Source: an uncultured Prevotella sp.
Lineage (GTDB): Bacteria; Bacteroidota; Bacteroidia; Bacteroidales; Bacteroidaceae
Direction: 5' to 3'
Assembly: GCA_946402275.1 (NCBI GenBank)
Contig: CAMIVY010000002.1
Coordinates: 208,724-259,556 of the forward strand
Length of the DNA stretch: 50,833 bases
The notes below the pieces were generated by a model that did no database searches, had not been told where the DNA came from, and was given only the letters and a program-made list of their open reading frames with translations. Positions 42,785 through 50,833 of this stretch are shown here, in pieces (within the stretch, counting starts at the first letter, position 1; the number at the start of each line of letters is the position of its first letter). The position numbers were made by a program, and so were the translations under genes.

Positions 42785-43744
42785 TTATTTCTTTCTCAGT
42801 GTAATCACAACAATTTCGCCAGGCTGACCAAGTCGGAAGGGAATCAATCCACCCAAGCCAGAAGAGACATAAATGGCACGGTCGCCCTCATGATAAGTGC
42901 CAAAACACTCGCTATACGTAAAGTTCGCAGGATTCCAACCAAACAAGGAGAATTGTCCACCATGTGTATGACCACTGAGCGTCAGCTGGGCATTGCACTG
43001 CGGTAGAATCTTCTCGCGCCAAGCGTTAGGATCGTGCTGTAGCATCACGGTAAAGGACTTGGGTGATATTCCTTTCATTGTCTTGCGAACATCACCATTT
43101 CTGGGCATTCGTTTCTGTACACCCCAGTTCTCCATACCAGCAATGACAATACTGTCACTATCCCTTCGGATGATACGGTTTTCGTTCATCAGCAATGTCC
43201 AGTTCATCTTACGTTCCAATTGCTGAGTCTTCAAATCATTCTTCTTTTTGGTTGTTTCATCAGCATCAATATAGATGGAATAGTCGTGATTGCCCAATAT
43301 GCTATACACCCCGTCTGGTGCATGCAACTTGCGTAACAGCGACACTTTGGATTCCAGTTCCTCAGGATACAGGTTCTGTAAATCGCCCGTAAAGACAATC
43401 ATATCCGCCTTCTGCGCTTGAATAGAATCAACAGCCCGTGGCAGGACATCCTCCAGGAAACCATCGTAGGTTGCCACATGAGCATCAGAGAACTGTACAA
43501 TACGGTAGCCGTCAAAAGCCTCTGGCAGGTCCTTGCTGGCAAATTCCATGTGCTTCACATGAAATTGTGAGAATCCGATAGTCATTCCATAGAGCACCAG
43601 ACCAATAATGACACAAGCCAATGCGATTCCTACCCGTCTTCCATAACGACGATTCAACAGTTTACTACACAAGAAATAGGATATGAAGGGAACTACGATG
43701 AATCCCATCACTAAGAAAAAGATTACAGAATACCTTGCTATCAT
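42785..43744 (-). CDS. Membrane-anchored metallophosphoesterase (YkuE/YaeI-like)
   Basis: 319 residues from MIARYSVIFF; a GTG six codons up (43762) is possible but would overlap the preceding gene. Two or more N-terminal hydrophobic helices, then the calcineurin-like dimetal site: FSDAHVA, FTGDLQN, LGNHDYS, and SGHTHGGQFS. The arrangement resembles YkuE/YaeI phosphoesterases that act on UDP-linked or phospholipid substrates at the membrane. Substrate unknown; neighbour plsC makes a lipid role plausible. Starts 4 bases after the preceding stop. Confidence 0.9.
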   Translation of the reverse strand: MIARYSVIFFLVMGFIVVPFISYFLCSKLLNRRYGRRVGIALACVIIGLVLYGMTIGFSQFHVKHMEFASKDLPEAFDGYRIVQFSDAHVATYDGFLEDVLPRAVDSIQAQKADMIVFTGDLQNLYPEELESKVSLLRKLHAPDGVYSILGNHDYSIYIDADETTKKKNDLKTQQLERKMNWTLLMNENRIIRRDSDSIVIAGMENWGVQKRMPRNGDVRKTMKGISPKSFTVMLQHDPNAWREKILPQCNAQLTLSGHTHGGQFSLFGWNPANFTYSECFGTYHEGDRAIYVSSGLGGLIPFRLGQPGEIVVITLRKK

Positions 43745-43748
43745 ATCA

Positions 43749-44543
43749 TTATAAATTTGCACTTAAAAACTTCCTTACAACTTCTACTGGCAGTCCTCGC
43801 CGGTGGGCATAGTCTTCCAACTGGTCATTACCAATCTTTCCTATGGCAAAATAGCGAGCCTGCGGATGGGCTAACATCAAGCCAGAAACACTGGCATGCG
43901 GTTTCATAGCCCCACTTTCCGTCAGTCGGATGCCTACCTGTCTCAGTCCTATCAGTTCATCAATGACAAAGTTCAGACTCGTATCAGGCAGCGAGGGATA
44001 ACCTACTGCAGGACGGATGCCTTGAAACTTCTCTATATGCAACTCCTGCATGGTCAATTGCTCATTAGGAGCATATCCCCAGTATTTCTTTCTCACCTCC
44101 TCATGCATACGTTCAGCAGTGGCTTCCGCCAATCTGTCTGCCAACAGCTGCACCATCATCTTCTGATAGGCATCATGGTCAAAGTCTGTTTCCAGTCCCC
44201 AATCCACCGAGGTGGCAAATACCCCTATCCTATCCGTCACTCCTGACGACAGCGGGCGTACGAAGTCTGCCAGACAGAGTGATTCAGCATTCTGCTGTTG
44301 CTGGCGGAGCAAAGGTATGCGCCTTTTGCCCACCACGATGTCATCACCCTCACTATTGGCCTCAAACAACAAAAACACGGCATGTGTCCGATAATGTCCC
44401 TGCAGCTTTGCCAGTGTATCATCTGCCTCTGCGCGTAGTTTTTCTTTCTCGCTTTCAGGTTTGCCATGCATCCCCCACGCATAAAAGAAATAGTCCCAGT
44501 TGATATAGGGCGCTACGTCATTGATTTGGTAATCAAGAAGCAT
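43749..44543 (-). CDS. Stand-alone vitamin B12-dependent methionine synthase activation domain
   Basis: 264 residues from MLLDYQINDVAPYINWDYFF. ATG at 44573 or GTG at 44576 would add ten or so residues and lengthen the overlap with pyrC. The sequence corresponds to the C-terminal reactivation module of MetH: INWDYFFYAWGM, KYWGYAPNEQ, GIRPAVGYPSLPD, and MKPHASVSGLMLAHPQARYF with the AdoMet-binding R-P-A-x-G-Y motif. It binds AdoMet and helps re-methylate oxidised cobalamin. No other MetH domains lie nearby, so the synthase is split in this organism. It overlaps the pyrC stop by 11 bases. Confidence 0.92.
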   Translation of the reverse strand: MLLDYQINDVAPYINWDYFFYAWGMHGKPESEKEKLRAEADDTLAKLQGHYRTHAVFLLFEANSEGDDIVVGKRRIPLLRQQQQNAESLCLADFVRPLSSGVTDRIGVFATSVDWGLETDFDHDAYQKMMVQLLADRLAEATAERMHEEVRKKYWGYAPNEQLTMQELHIEKFQGIRPAVGYPSLPDTSLNFVIDELIGLRQVGIRLTESGAMKPHASVSGLMLAHPQARYFAIGKIGNDQLEDYAHRRGLPVEVVRKFLSANL

Positions 44544-45852
44544 GATTGAAACAAATTTCTTCTCCCAAGACATCACTGTTCACGTGTCCGTCAACATAAA
44601 CCGTCTTTCCATTACATAGCGTTCGCTCTACCCGCCACTGGTATTCATGACCTTCCATAGGACTCCATCCACACTTGCTCAGAATGACATCCTTTGTCAC
44701 CTTCCAGGGACTTCTCGGACGAACTATCACCATATCGGCACGATATCCCTTACGCAAAAAGCCACGTTGCTCGACACCAAACAGACGAGCTGGGTTATGA
44801 CACATCAACTCTACCATTCGCTCTATAGTCAGCACCTTTTCATCTACAAGTTCGAGCATAGTGACCAACGAGAACTGAACCATCGGCATTCCACTGGCAG
44901 CGCGAACACATCCGCCCTGCTTCTGTTCCAGCAGATGGGGAGCATGGTCTGTACCAATCACTGTTATGCGACCGTCAGTCAATGCTTGACGCAGCAGAAA
45001 TTGATCCACAGGCGTCTTGATAGACGGATTCACCTTGATTCTACTCCCCAGACGTTGATAGTCCAGTTCTGTGAAATAGAGATGACCCACACAGGCTTCT
45101 GCAGTGATGTTATCACCCACCAGTTCCAACTCCTCTGCGGTAGAGAGATGGGCGATATGCAGACGAGTGCCATATTTCCTAGCCAACTCCACAGCTTTTC
45201 TCGAAGAAGCCAGGCAGGCCTCCTCACTTCGTATCAAAGTGTGCAGACTCACCTGCGGGTCTTCTCCCCAGGCTTTCTGAGCCTCAGCCATATTGTGATT
45301 GATGATGTCTGTATCCTCGCAATGCACCATCAAGGGCAGTTTCACGGTAGAAAAGATCTTCTCCAACGTCTCTTGACCGTCAACCAGCATATTACCCGTT
45401 GAAGAGCCCATAAAAAGCTTGATACCAGGAATACGATGCTCGTCCAGCTGGGCAAACGTAGGAATATTGTCGTTGGTGGCACCATAGAAAAAAGAGTAGT
45501 TCACATGACTGCTTTGCTTGGCACGCTCGAACTTATCGTTCAAAGCAGCAAGACTTGTGGTCTGTGGCTTACAGTTAGGCATGTCAAAATAGCTGGTGAC
45601 ACCACCTGCAGCACAAGCCTTGCTCTCACTGTCGATATCTGCCTTTTCCGTAAGTCCCGGCTCACGGAAATGCACATGATCGTCAATCACACCGGGCAAC
45701 ACATAACAACCCGAAGCATCGATGATCTCATCAAACGATGACTCGGGCTGCTGATTATTAATATCTACAATATAGCCGTCTTCGATAACAACGCTGCCAT
45801 CGAAAATCCGACCTTCATTGACAATGCGTCCACCCTTGACAACTATTCTCAT
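44533..45852 (-). CDS. pyrC: Dihydroorotase
   Basis: 439 residues, amidohydrolase fold. DDHVHFREPGLTEKADI holds the HxH metal site and the Arg that contacts substrate; MPNCKPQTT, VHCEDTDII, IAHLST and GTDHAPH complete the site. It cyclises carbamoyl aspartate to dihydroorotate in pyrimidine biosynthesis. The type-I-like form (AllB/PyrC class) matches other Bacteroidota. Its ATG overlaps the stop of the preceding lipoprotein (ATGA), indicating translational coupling. Confidence 0.95.
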   Translation of the reverse strand: MRIVVKGGRIVNEGRIFDGSVVIEDGYIVDINNQQPESSFDEIIDASGCYVLPGVIDDHVHFREPGLTEKADIDSESKACAAGGVTSYFDMPNCKPQTTSLAALNDKFERAKQSSHVNYSFFYGATNDNIPTFAQLDEHRIPGIKLFMGSSTGNMLVDGQETLEKIFSTVKLPLMVHCEDTDIINHNMAEAQKAWGEDPQVSLHTLIRSEEACLASSRKAVELARKYGTRLHIAHLSTAEELELVGDNITAEACVGHLYFTELDYQRLGSRIKVNPSIKTPVDQFLLRQALTDGRITVIGTDHAPHLLEQKQGGCVRAASGMPMVQFSLVTMLELVDEKVLTIERMVELMCHNPARLFGVEQRGFLRKGYRADMVIVRPRSPWKVTKDVILSKCGWSPMEGHEYQWRVERTLCNGKTVYVDGHVNSDVLGEEICFNHAS

Positions 45853-46622
45853 TTCTGTTCTGGGACATTGGTCAGCGAAGGAGTCGATTGTGGCATGGTG
45901 ACATCAGGCTGTGGCTTTGCAGCTTCGTCCATGCCGTTCATACGGGCTTCGTTCTCCTGAGCTGTCTTATAATAGTCCTTCACGTAAGGATCATTCTTGA
46001 ATTTCTCTGTGGCCTTGGACATAATGTCCTCAATCTGTGGAGTCAGCACAGGAAAACGATACTGGCTGGTAATCATCATGAATACACCAGGACCCAGCAC
46101 ATTGTCGAAGTTATTGACCACAAACTTAGTCACCAGTTCGTCTTCTTCAGCAGCAATAGCATTGGCTTCTGCTGAGAGGCGTTCGTCAATTACCTGTTCG
46201 TCAATGCCATCTAACAGCATTTGACTCTGCCGGTGTGACAATTCATTCATACGATTTGACAACTGGTTATGCTTGTCTATGAACTTATAAAGGCTATCGT
46301 TTAATGGTGTACCACCGACGCTCTGCGAGGCATTATCTATCTTGATGGTAATCTCACCCTCTTCCAAAACGACAGGCATGATGCTCTCATCGCCCATAAA
46401 GAGGTTAGCCATACGCACAGTATCCAACAGCCCGGCAAAGTGGAATTCTCCATGTACCACATCACAAGAGTCGATATTCTTCACCTCATTATCCTTGAGT
46501 GCCTTCAAGTATAGCTTACTTCCGTCCAGTGCAGATATCGATGACGAACCTTGCACATTATAGGAACTGGCACACGATGACACCGCGGCAACGAGGACAA
46601 ACATATATAATATTTTGTTCAT
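45849..46622 (-). CDS. DUF4369-type lipoprotein
   Basis: 257 residues from MNKILYMFVL; a TTG seven codons upstream is less likely. Lipobox VSSC. LDGSKLYLKALKDNEVKNIDSCDVVHGEFHFAG is the DUF4369-like beta region that often precedes thioredoxin-like domains in Bacteroidota; here no thioredoxin domain follows, only a helical segment and a Pro-rich end (PQPDVTMPQSTPSLTN). Function unknown. A minus-strand -7 (TACATTTG, plus 46652-46659) lies 29 bases upstream, so this starts the pyrC operon. Confidence 0.88.
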   Translation of the reverse strand: MNKILYMFVLVAAVSSCASSYNVQGSSSISALDGSKLYLKALKDNEVKNIDSCDVVHGEFHFAGLLDTVRMANLFMGDESIMPVVLEEGEITIKIDNASQSVGGTPLNDSLYKFIDKHNQLSNRMNELSHRQSQMLLDGIDEQVIDERLSAEANAIAAEEDELVTKFVVNNFDNVLGPGVFMMITSQYRFPVLTPQIEDIMSKATEKFKNDPYVKDYYKTAQENEARMNGMDEAAKPQPDVTMPQSTPSLTNVPEQK

Positions 46623-46651
46623 AAACGAATCATAGTTGTTCAAATCATTGG

Positions 46652-46659
46652 CAAATGTA
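46652..46659 (-). promoter_or_regulatory. -7 promoter element of the lipoprotein-pyrC operon
   Basis: TACATTTG on the minus strand, 29 bases before the ATG at 46622. Confidence 0.5.
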
Positions 46660-46717
46660 CAACCTTATATCGAAATAAGAAAAAATATTTGCGCATTTTA
46701 AAACATTTGCGCAATTA

Positions 46718-47119
46718 TTAGCGTTTTTTTGCCTCTTTTTCTAATTCGTTAGCAATTCTATGGCTAGCATATAGTTGTAAGATGGCAGCTACAAGCAGTA
46801 CGACAATCCAATTGTTGTGTACATATTTTATATATATAAGTTGATTGATGCCAAAGAAGTTCGACTGGCTGGCAAGCATCAGTAGTCCTGCCAACAAGAA
46901 AAAGACATCACTGGTCAACAGGATACGACGCAGACGGCGAATGGTGAAGTTATTACCGTCGTACGATTGGCGCATCTGCATAGCAGCAAACATCAGGGCT
47001 CCGGGGGCAAAGATATAAGCAGCCCATGACTGAAGGAACATACTTCCGCCTGCTCCTATTACCATCAGGAGTCCACCAATCAGCAATATGAAGGTTTCCG
47101 TTTTACTCAGCTGTCTCAT
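46718..47119 (-). CDS. Small four-helix membrane protein of unknown function
   Basis: 133 residues with four hydrophobic segments (ILLIGGLLMVIGAGGSMFL, YIFAPGALMFAAMQM, SDVFFLLAGLLMLASQ, WIVVLLVAAILQLYASHRI) and a basic tail (EKEAKKR). No family name assigned with confidence; a similar protein often accompanies the FtsB-like gene in Bacteroidota as I recall. The start overlaps the FtsB-like gene by 17 bases, so they are co-transcribed. Confidence 0.82.
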   Translation of the reverse strand: MRQLSKTETFILLIGGLLMVIGAGGSMFLQSWAAYIFAPGALMFAAMQMRQSYDGNNFTIRRLRRILLTSDVFFLLAGLLMLASQSNFFGINQLIYIKYVHNNWIVVLLVAAILQLYASHRIANELEKEAKKR

Positions 47120-47453
47120 TGCTTATCACACTTGATGGAACATTCTCGTCATCGCTTAGCACAAAGATATCCTCGTCGTCAGCTTTCATAAAATAGCGTT
47201 CTCGAGCTATCTTTTCAATTGACTTAGGATTCCGCTCCAGCTCCCGGATTTGGGCTTTGTCGTGATTATAGCGCTTTTCGTATTCACCTATTTCTTCTTT
47301 CAACTCGCTGATATACTGTTGGTTGCGGATATGTTTCCATACACTGTTTTCATCCAGGAAACCAATGAAAAGCACGGCAAAAAAAATCACAACGATGTAC
47401 TTCAGGCCTTTTACGTGATATATTCTAAGTAAAAAATTCTTAACCTTCTTCAT
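47103..47453 (-). CDS. FtsB/DivIC-family septum formation initiator
   Basis: 116 residues. One membrane helix at about 18-34 (YIVVIFFAVLFIGFL), then a coiled coil (NQQYISELKEEIGEYEKRYNHDKAQIRELERN) and the closing EKIARERYFMKADDEDIFVL, typical of FtsB/DivIC. It helps assemble the divisome outside the membrane. Promoter: -7 TATCTTTG on the minus strand at plus 47474-47481, divergent from dnaX. Confidence 0.92.
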   Translation of the reverse strand: MKKVKNFLLRIYHVKGLKYIVVIFFAVLFIGFLDENSVWKHIRNQQYISELKEEIGEYEKRYNHDKAQIRELERNPKSIEKIARERYFMKADDEDIFVLSDDENVPSSVISNETAE

Positions 47454-47473
47454 TTTATATTCATTTTCGACTG

Positions 47474-47533
47474 CAAAGATATAAATAAATTCTCATTTCT
47501 TATTTCACATTTCTCTTTTTTTTCATACCTTTG
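47474..47533. promoter_or_regulatory. Divergent -7 elements for ftsB-like gene (minus) and dnaX (plus)
   Basis: Minus strand TATCTTTG at 47474-47481, 20 bases from the ATG at 47453. Plus strand TACCTTTG at 47526-47533, 21 bases before the dnaX ATG at 47555. Confidence 0.6.
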
Positions 47534-47554
47534 TACGCAAATTCTATTTTTGTT

Positions 47555-49369
47555 ATGGAAGAATATATTGTATCAGCGCGAAAATACAGGCCTATCTCCT
47601 TCGATACGGTGGTAGGACAGCAGGCACTGACCACCACACTGAAGAATGCAGTAAAGAGCGGAAAACTGGCTCACGCCTACCTCTTCTGCGGGCCACGCGG
47701 TGTGGGCAAGACCACCTGCGCCCGTATCTTTGCCAAAGCCATCAACTGTCTTACGCCAACTGCCGAGGGTGAAGCATGCGGACAATGTGAGAGCTGCCAG
47801 GCTTTCAACGAACAGCGTTCGTATAACATCTTCGAGTTGGATGCCGCCTCCAACAACTCCGTAGAGCATATCAAGTCGCTCATGGAACAGACACGCATTC
47901 CACCTCAGATTGGCAAGTACAAGGTGTTCATCATTGACGAGGTGCACATGCTGTCAACTGCGGCATTCAATGCGTTTCTAAAAACGCTGGAGGAACCACC
48001 TGCTCACGTCATCTTCATCCTGGCTACTACGGAGAAACATAAGATTCTCCCCACCATCCTCTCTCGTTGTCAGATATACGACTTCGAGCGAATGACGGTT
48101 CGCAACACCATCGACCATCTGAAGTCTGTTGCCGAGAAAGAGGGCATCACCTACGAGGAAGAAGCTTTGGCTGTCATTGCGGAGAAAGCTGACGGAGGTA
48201 TGCGCGATGCCTTGAGTATATTCGACCAGGCCACCTCTTTCTGTCAAGGGAACATCACCTATCAGAAGGTTATTGAAGACCTGAACGTGCTCGATTCTGA
48301 GAATTACTTCCAGATTATTGACCTAAGCATTGAGAACAAGGTGGCAGACATCATGGTCTTGCTTAACAGCATCATTAGCAAGGGATTCGACGGAGGATTG
48401 CTCATCGCCGGACTTGCCAAGCATGTGCGCAATGTATTGATGGCTCGTGATGAACAGACTCTCCCCCTGCTTGAGGTAAGTGACCAGCAACGTGAGCGGT
48501 ATAAGCAACAAGCCAAGAAATGTTCTGCGCCATTCCTATACAAAGCCTTACAGCTGATGAACCAATGCGACATCAATTATCGCCAGTCTAGCAACAAGCG
48601 CTTGCTTACAGAACTGACCCTGATAGAAATCGCACAGATCACACAGCCCGAAGAGGGGGTAGGCAGTGGGCGTAAGCCCAGAAGATTGAAATCCCTGTTT
48701 AAGCAACTGATACAGCAGGCTCAGCCCAAGAAAGCAGCTCCACAGGTGGCTGCGGCTGAACCCGTTGTATCAACCCCTTCTGTTGATTCCAGTAAATCAA
48801 GATTATCCAAAGACACTAACGTCTCCAGCAAGCCTGCTGCTGTCGCCTCGACAACCTATAATTCTGCTTCCCGACCTCAACTGAAAGACAAGATAGGTTT
48901 TTCTTGGAATAACCTCCGCAACAAGGATAACCCCAAGAGCAAAATGTCCATCATTCCTGGTTCTCTCAGTAACGATGACCCCAACTTGGCACGAATTAAT
49001 GACCAAGAATCATTCGAACAGCAAGACCTGGAACTGCAGTGGATGTCCATGTGTAACCGCATGCCCCAACAACTGAGCGGTATCGCTTCACGCATGAAGA
49101 ACATGACACCCGTCATCACCGAATTCCCACATGTTGAATTGGTGGTTGAAAACCAATTGGCAAAAGACCAGATAGAGAACATCAAAGGCAGCATTCTCAG
49201 TACCCTGAAGACCTATCTCCACAACAAGTCCATTGACTTCACCATCCGCGTGGCTGAACACCAAGAGCAAGTGCGGCCCCTTACTCGTAGTGAACAATAC
49301 GAGGTCATGGCAAAAGAAAATCCCTCAATCAAAAAACTGAGGGACCTCTTAGATCTTGAATTAGCTTAA
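47555..49369 (+). CDS. dnaX: DNA polymerase III subunit gamma/tau
   Basis: 604 residues from MEEYIVSARKYRPISFDTVVGQ. A TTG eight codons earlier lies inside the -7 element and is rejected. Walker A is GPRGVGKTTCAR; the zinc-binding Cys follow in NCLTPTAEGEACGQCESC; Walker B is IDEVHML; sensor 1 is FILATTEKHKILPTILSRCQ. Domain III runs to about residue 370, then a low-complexity linker (residues 380-470) and a C-terminal domain (about 480-604) proper to the Bacteroidota form. It is the clamp-loader motor. Confidence 0.96.
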   Translation: MEEYIVSARKYRPISFDTVVGQQALTTTLKNAVKSGKLAHAYLFCGPRGVGKTTCARIFAKAINCLTPTAEGEACGQCESCQAFNEQRSYNIFELDAASNNSVEHIKSLMEQTRIPPQIGKYKVFIIDEVHMLSTAAFNAFLKTLEEPPAHVIFILATTEKHKILPTILSRCQIYDFERMTVRNTIDHLKSVAEKEGITYEEEALAVIAEKADGGMRDALSIFDQATSFCQGNITYQKVIEDLNVLDSENYFQIIDLSIENKVADIMVLLNSIISKGFDGGLLIAGLAKHVRNVLMARDEQTLPLLEVSDQQRERYKQQAKKCSAPFLYKALQLMNQCDINYRQSSNKRLLTELTLIEIAQITQPEEGVGSGRKPRRLKSLFKQLIQQAQPKKAAPQVAAAEPVVSTPSVDSSKSRLSKDTNVSSKPAAVASTTYNSASRPQLKDKIGFSWNNLRNKDNPKSKMSIIPGSLSNDDPNLARINDQESFEQQDLELQWMSMCNRMPQQLSGIASRMKNMTPVITEFPHVELVVENQLAKDQIENIKGSILSTLKTYLHNKSIDFTIRVAEHQEQVRPLTRSEQYEVMAKENPSIKKLRDLLDLELA

Positions 49370-49476
49370 TATTTCTTTGACCAAGGTCCGCTCGGCATCC
49401 CGAAGGGTGACGCTTGCTAAGCAAGAAAGCGACCAAAGGTCGAGCGCACTATTCACTTTTCACTATTCACTTTTCA
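49370..49476. repeat. Intergenic repeat region between convergent dnaX and asnA
   Basis: Contains GACCAAGGTC (49380-49389) and CGACCAAAGGTCG with neighbouring GCTCGGC/GAGCGC, an imperfect palindromic set with GCTTGCTAAGCAAG between, followed by alternating TTTTCAC and TATTCAC units (49446-49476). No gene and no clear terminator seen. Confidence 0.5.
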
Positions 49477-50514
49477 CTAAATCAATTGCATTCCCAGCTG
49501 CTTGCACTGCTGGCGCATCTCATCAGGCCAGATAGAAGCCTGTATCTCTCCAATATGCCCTTTGTGCAACAGTACCATACACAGTCTGCTCTGACCGATA
49601 CCGCCACCAATGCTTAAAGGCAACTCATCGTTCAACAGTTTCTGGTGGAAATAGAGGCTCTTGCGTTCCTCCTTACCTTCCAGCTGCAACTGGCGCAACA
49701 ACGACTCCTTATCAACACGGATACCCATCGACGACAACTCAAAACTTCTGCCCAGCACAGGATACCATATCAGGATATCACCATTCAGACCCTTCATGCC
49801 GTTCTCGCCCATCGTAGTCCAGTCATCATAGTCTGGAGCACGTCCGTCATGCTTCTCGCCATTCGACAATTTTCCACCAATACCTATAATAAATACGGCA
49901 CCATATTTTTGGCAGATAGCATCCTCCCGCTCCTTCGGAGTCTTATCAGGATACATCTGCAACAACTCTTCAGCATGAATGAAGTGAATCTTTTCCGGTA
50001 AGAAAGGCTTTATCTGCGGATAGGTCTCACAGGTCAGATACTCCGTGCGACGAATAGCAGCATAGATGCGCTCCACCACATTTTTCAGGAAAGCCACCGT
50101 ACGCTGTTCTTTCTTAATCACAGCTTCCCAGTCCCACTGGTCCACATACAGCGAATGCAGGTTGTCGAGCTCTTCATCAGCACGGATGGCATTCATATCC
50201 GTATAGATACCATAGCCCGGCTCAATCTTATATTCCGCTAGTGACAATCGCTTCCATTTTGCCAGCGAGTGAACCACCTCAGCCCTAGCGTCTCCCAAAT
50301 CCTTGATAGGGAAAGTCACGGCACGCTCCACACCATTCAAATCATCGTTGATACCCAGTCCCTGCAATACAAACAATGGAGCTGTCACACGACGTAGGCG
50401 TAATTCAGTCGATAGGTTCTGCTGAAAAAATTCCTTAATCAGTTTAATGCCCTGCTCCGTCTGTTTCGTATCGAGCAGGGGCTCGTAGTCTATGGGTTTT
50501 ATCAGTTGACTCAT
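49477..50514 (-). CDS. asnA: Aspartate-ammonia ligase (asparagine synthetase A)
   Basis: 345 residues. AsnA resembles class II aminoacyl-tRNA synthetase folds: RLRRVTAPLFVLQGLGINDDLNG, FPIKDLGDARAEVVHSLAKWKR, YVDQWDWE, GGKLSNGEKHDGRAPDYDDW and GGGIGQSRLCM near the end. It makes asparagine from aspartate, ammonia and ATP in the cytoplasm. Single-gene unit with the promoter TTG-N19-TACCTTTG on the minus strand (plus 50571-50600). Confidence 0.97.
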   Translation of the reverse strand: MSQLIKPIDYEPLLDTKQTEQGIKLIKEFFQQNLSTELRLRRVTAPLFVLQGLGINDDLNGVERAVTFPIKDLGDARAEVVHSLAKWKRLSLAEYKIEPGYGIYTDMNAIRADEELDNLHSLYVDQWDWEAVIKKEQRTVAFLKNVVERIYAAIRRTEYLTCETYPQIKPFLPEKIHFIHAEELLQMYPDKTPKEREDAICQKYGAVFIIGIGGKLSNGEKHDGRAPDYDDWTTMGENGMKGLNGDILIWYPVLGRSFELSSMGIRVDKESLLRQLQLEGKEERKSLYFHQKLLNDELPLSIGGGIGQSRLCMVLLHKGHIGEIQASIWPDEMRQQCKQLGMQLI

Positions 50515-50570
50515 CTTTTCTACTTACAATTTGACTATTTACAATCTACTATTTTCAACAATTATGCGTG

Positions 50571-50600
50571 CAAAGGTACTACTTTTACTTTAATTTGCAA
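50571..50600 (-). promoter_or_regulatory. asnA promoter
   Basis: Minus strand: TTG (plus CAA 50598-50600), 19-base spacer, TACCTTTG (50571-50578). About 56 bases before the asnA start. Confidence 0.7.
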
Positions 50601-50621
50601 GTAAAAACCCTAAGTATTTTC

Positions 50622-50661
50622 GCAAAATGATAGCATTTTATTGATTTCTATATCATTTTGC
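50622..50661. repeat. 11-bp inverted repeat between asnA and tRNA-Arg
   Basis: GCAAAATGATA (50622-50632) and TATCATTTTGC (50651-50661) are exact reverse complements separated by 18 bases. It may be an operator for the asnA promoter lying just upstream of its -33. Confidence 0.5.
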
Positions 50662-50725
50662 ACTTTTAAACATACGCCTTTGAACCATGTCCTATGTACT
50701 TTTACTCGAAAAAAGCCAAATAAAT

Positions 50726-50756
50726 TTGTTTTTTTGCTCGTTTATTCGTACCTTTG
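50726..50756 (+). promoter_or_regulatory. Promoter of tRNA-Arg
   Basis: TTG 50726-50728, 20-base spacer, TACCTTTG 50749-50756, ending 22 bases before the tRNA. Consensus match, near-identical to the rpmE2 promoter. Confidence 0.75.
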
Positions 50757-50778
50757 CATGCGCTATCCCAAAAGCACC

Positions 50779-50833
50779 GGTCCCGTAGCTTAGCTGAATA
50801 GAGCGTCAGATTCCGGTTCTGAAGGTCTTGGGT
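50779..50833 (+). tRNA. tRNA-Arg(CCG), 3' part outside window
   Basis: GGTCCCG opens the acceptor stem, a D-arm follows (GCTTAGCTGAATAGAGC), then anticodon stem TCAGA/TCTGA with loop TTCCGGT, giving anticodon CCG at 50813-50815. The T-arm and 3' acceptor strand are cut off by the window edge. It reads CGG codons. Confidence 0.9.

Noticed and set aside
44544..44576. Longer start (GTG 44576 or ATG 44573) for the MetH activation domain
   Set aside because: It would extend the overlap with pyrC to about 40 bases, and the added residues do not resemble the domain; kept only as an alternative.

Overview
The window is a chromosomal segment from a Bacteroidota bacterium, most likely Prevotellaceae (Prevotella, Segatella or Xylanibacter type). 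The grounds are a SusC/SusD pair, Reg_prop/Y_Y_Y-type and hybrid AraC regulators, many LxxC lipoproteins, a zinc-free type B L31, a separately encoded MetH activation domain, and the repeated -7 promoter element TAnnTTTG, often with TTG 19-20 bases upstream. The genus is an inference. I see no transposase, integrase, CRISPR array or rRNA.

Layout. 1-6963 (minus strand) is a polysaccharide-utilisation-type locus: a transmembrane AraC regulator with a periplasmic propeller but no kinase, then susC, then a susD that runs off the left edge. 7160-9495 holds a Gly-rich exported protein, a histidine phosphatase whose tail runs antisense into it, and an HdeD/DUF308-like membrane protein. 9501-18984 contains uridine kinase, a secreted endonuclease/exonuclease/phosphatase protein, a TonB-dependent receptor, two OB-fold-type lipoproteins (DUF5689/DUF6359 style), ribosomal protein L31 and a NUC1-type nuclease lipoprotein. 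I read most of this as a candidate extracellular nucleic-acid scavenging system. 19087-20614 is redox defence (glutathione peroxidase, thioredoxin reductase). 20996-24110 is a short hybrid kinase-AraC protein without a sensor domain, convergent with a sodium/solute symporter. 24232-25596 is a TrpB-type synthase.

25616-36992 is the most unusual stretch. It holds two paralogous TPR-transmembrane-AraC regulators, each followed by a homologous intergenic region (terminator remnant, two direct repeats 21 bp apart, -7 box) and then by a gene whose first codons are almost the same (MKKNLMT-AA-LCC) although the mature products differ. The exported products include an S41-type peptidase lipoprotein, two unknown lipoproteins, an M13-type metallopeptidase lipoprotein, a FlgT-C-like protein and a helical-repeat protein. 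Two nearly identical 62-residue single-span membrane proteins punctuate the array. This looks like a duplicated regulator-plus-exported-effector module and is the best candidate here for an undescribed system.

37084-50833 is mostly housekeeping: Hsp20 with a good sigma-54-type promoter match, Mfd carrying two insertions of intergenic-type repeats, a DPM1-like glycosyltransferase, PlsC, a metallophosphoesterase, the MetH activation domain, dihydroorotase, a DUF4369-type lipoprotein, a small membrane protein, FtsB/DivIC, DnaX, AsnA and the 5' part of tRNA-Arg(CCG). All family names come from reading the sequence; no database search was made.
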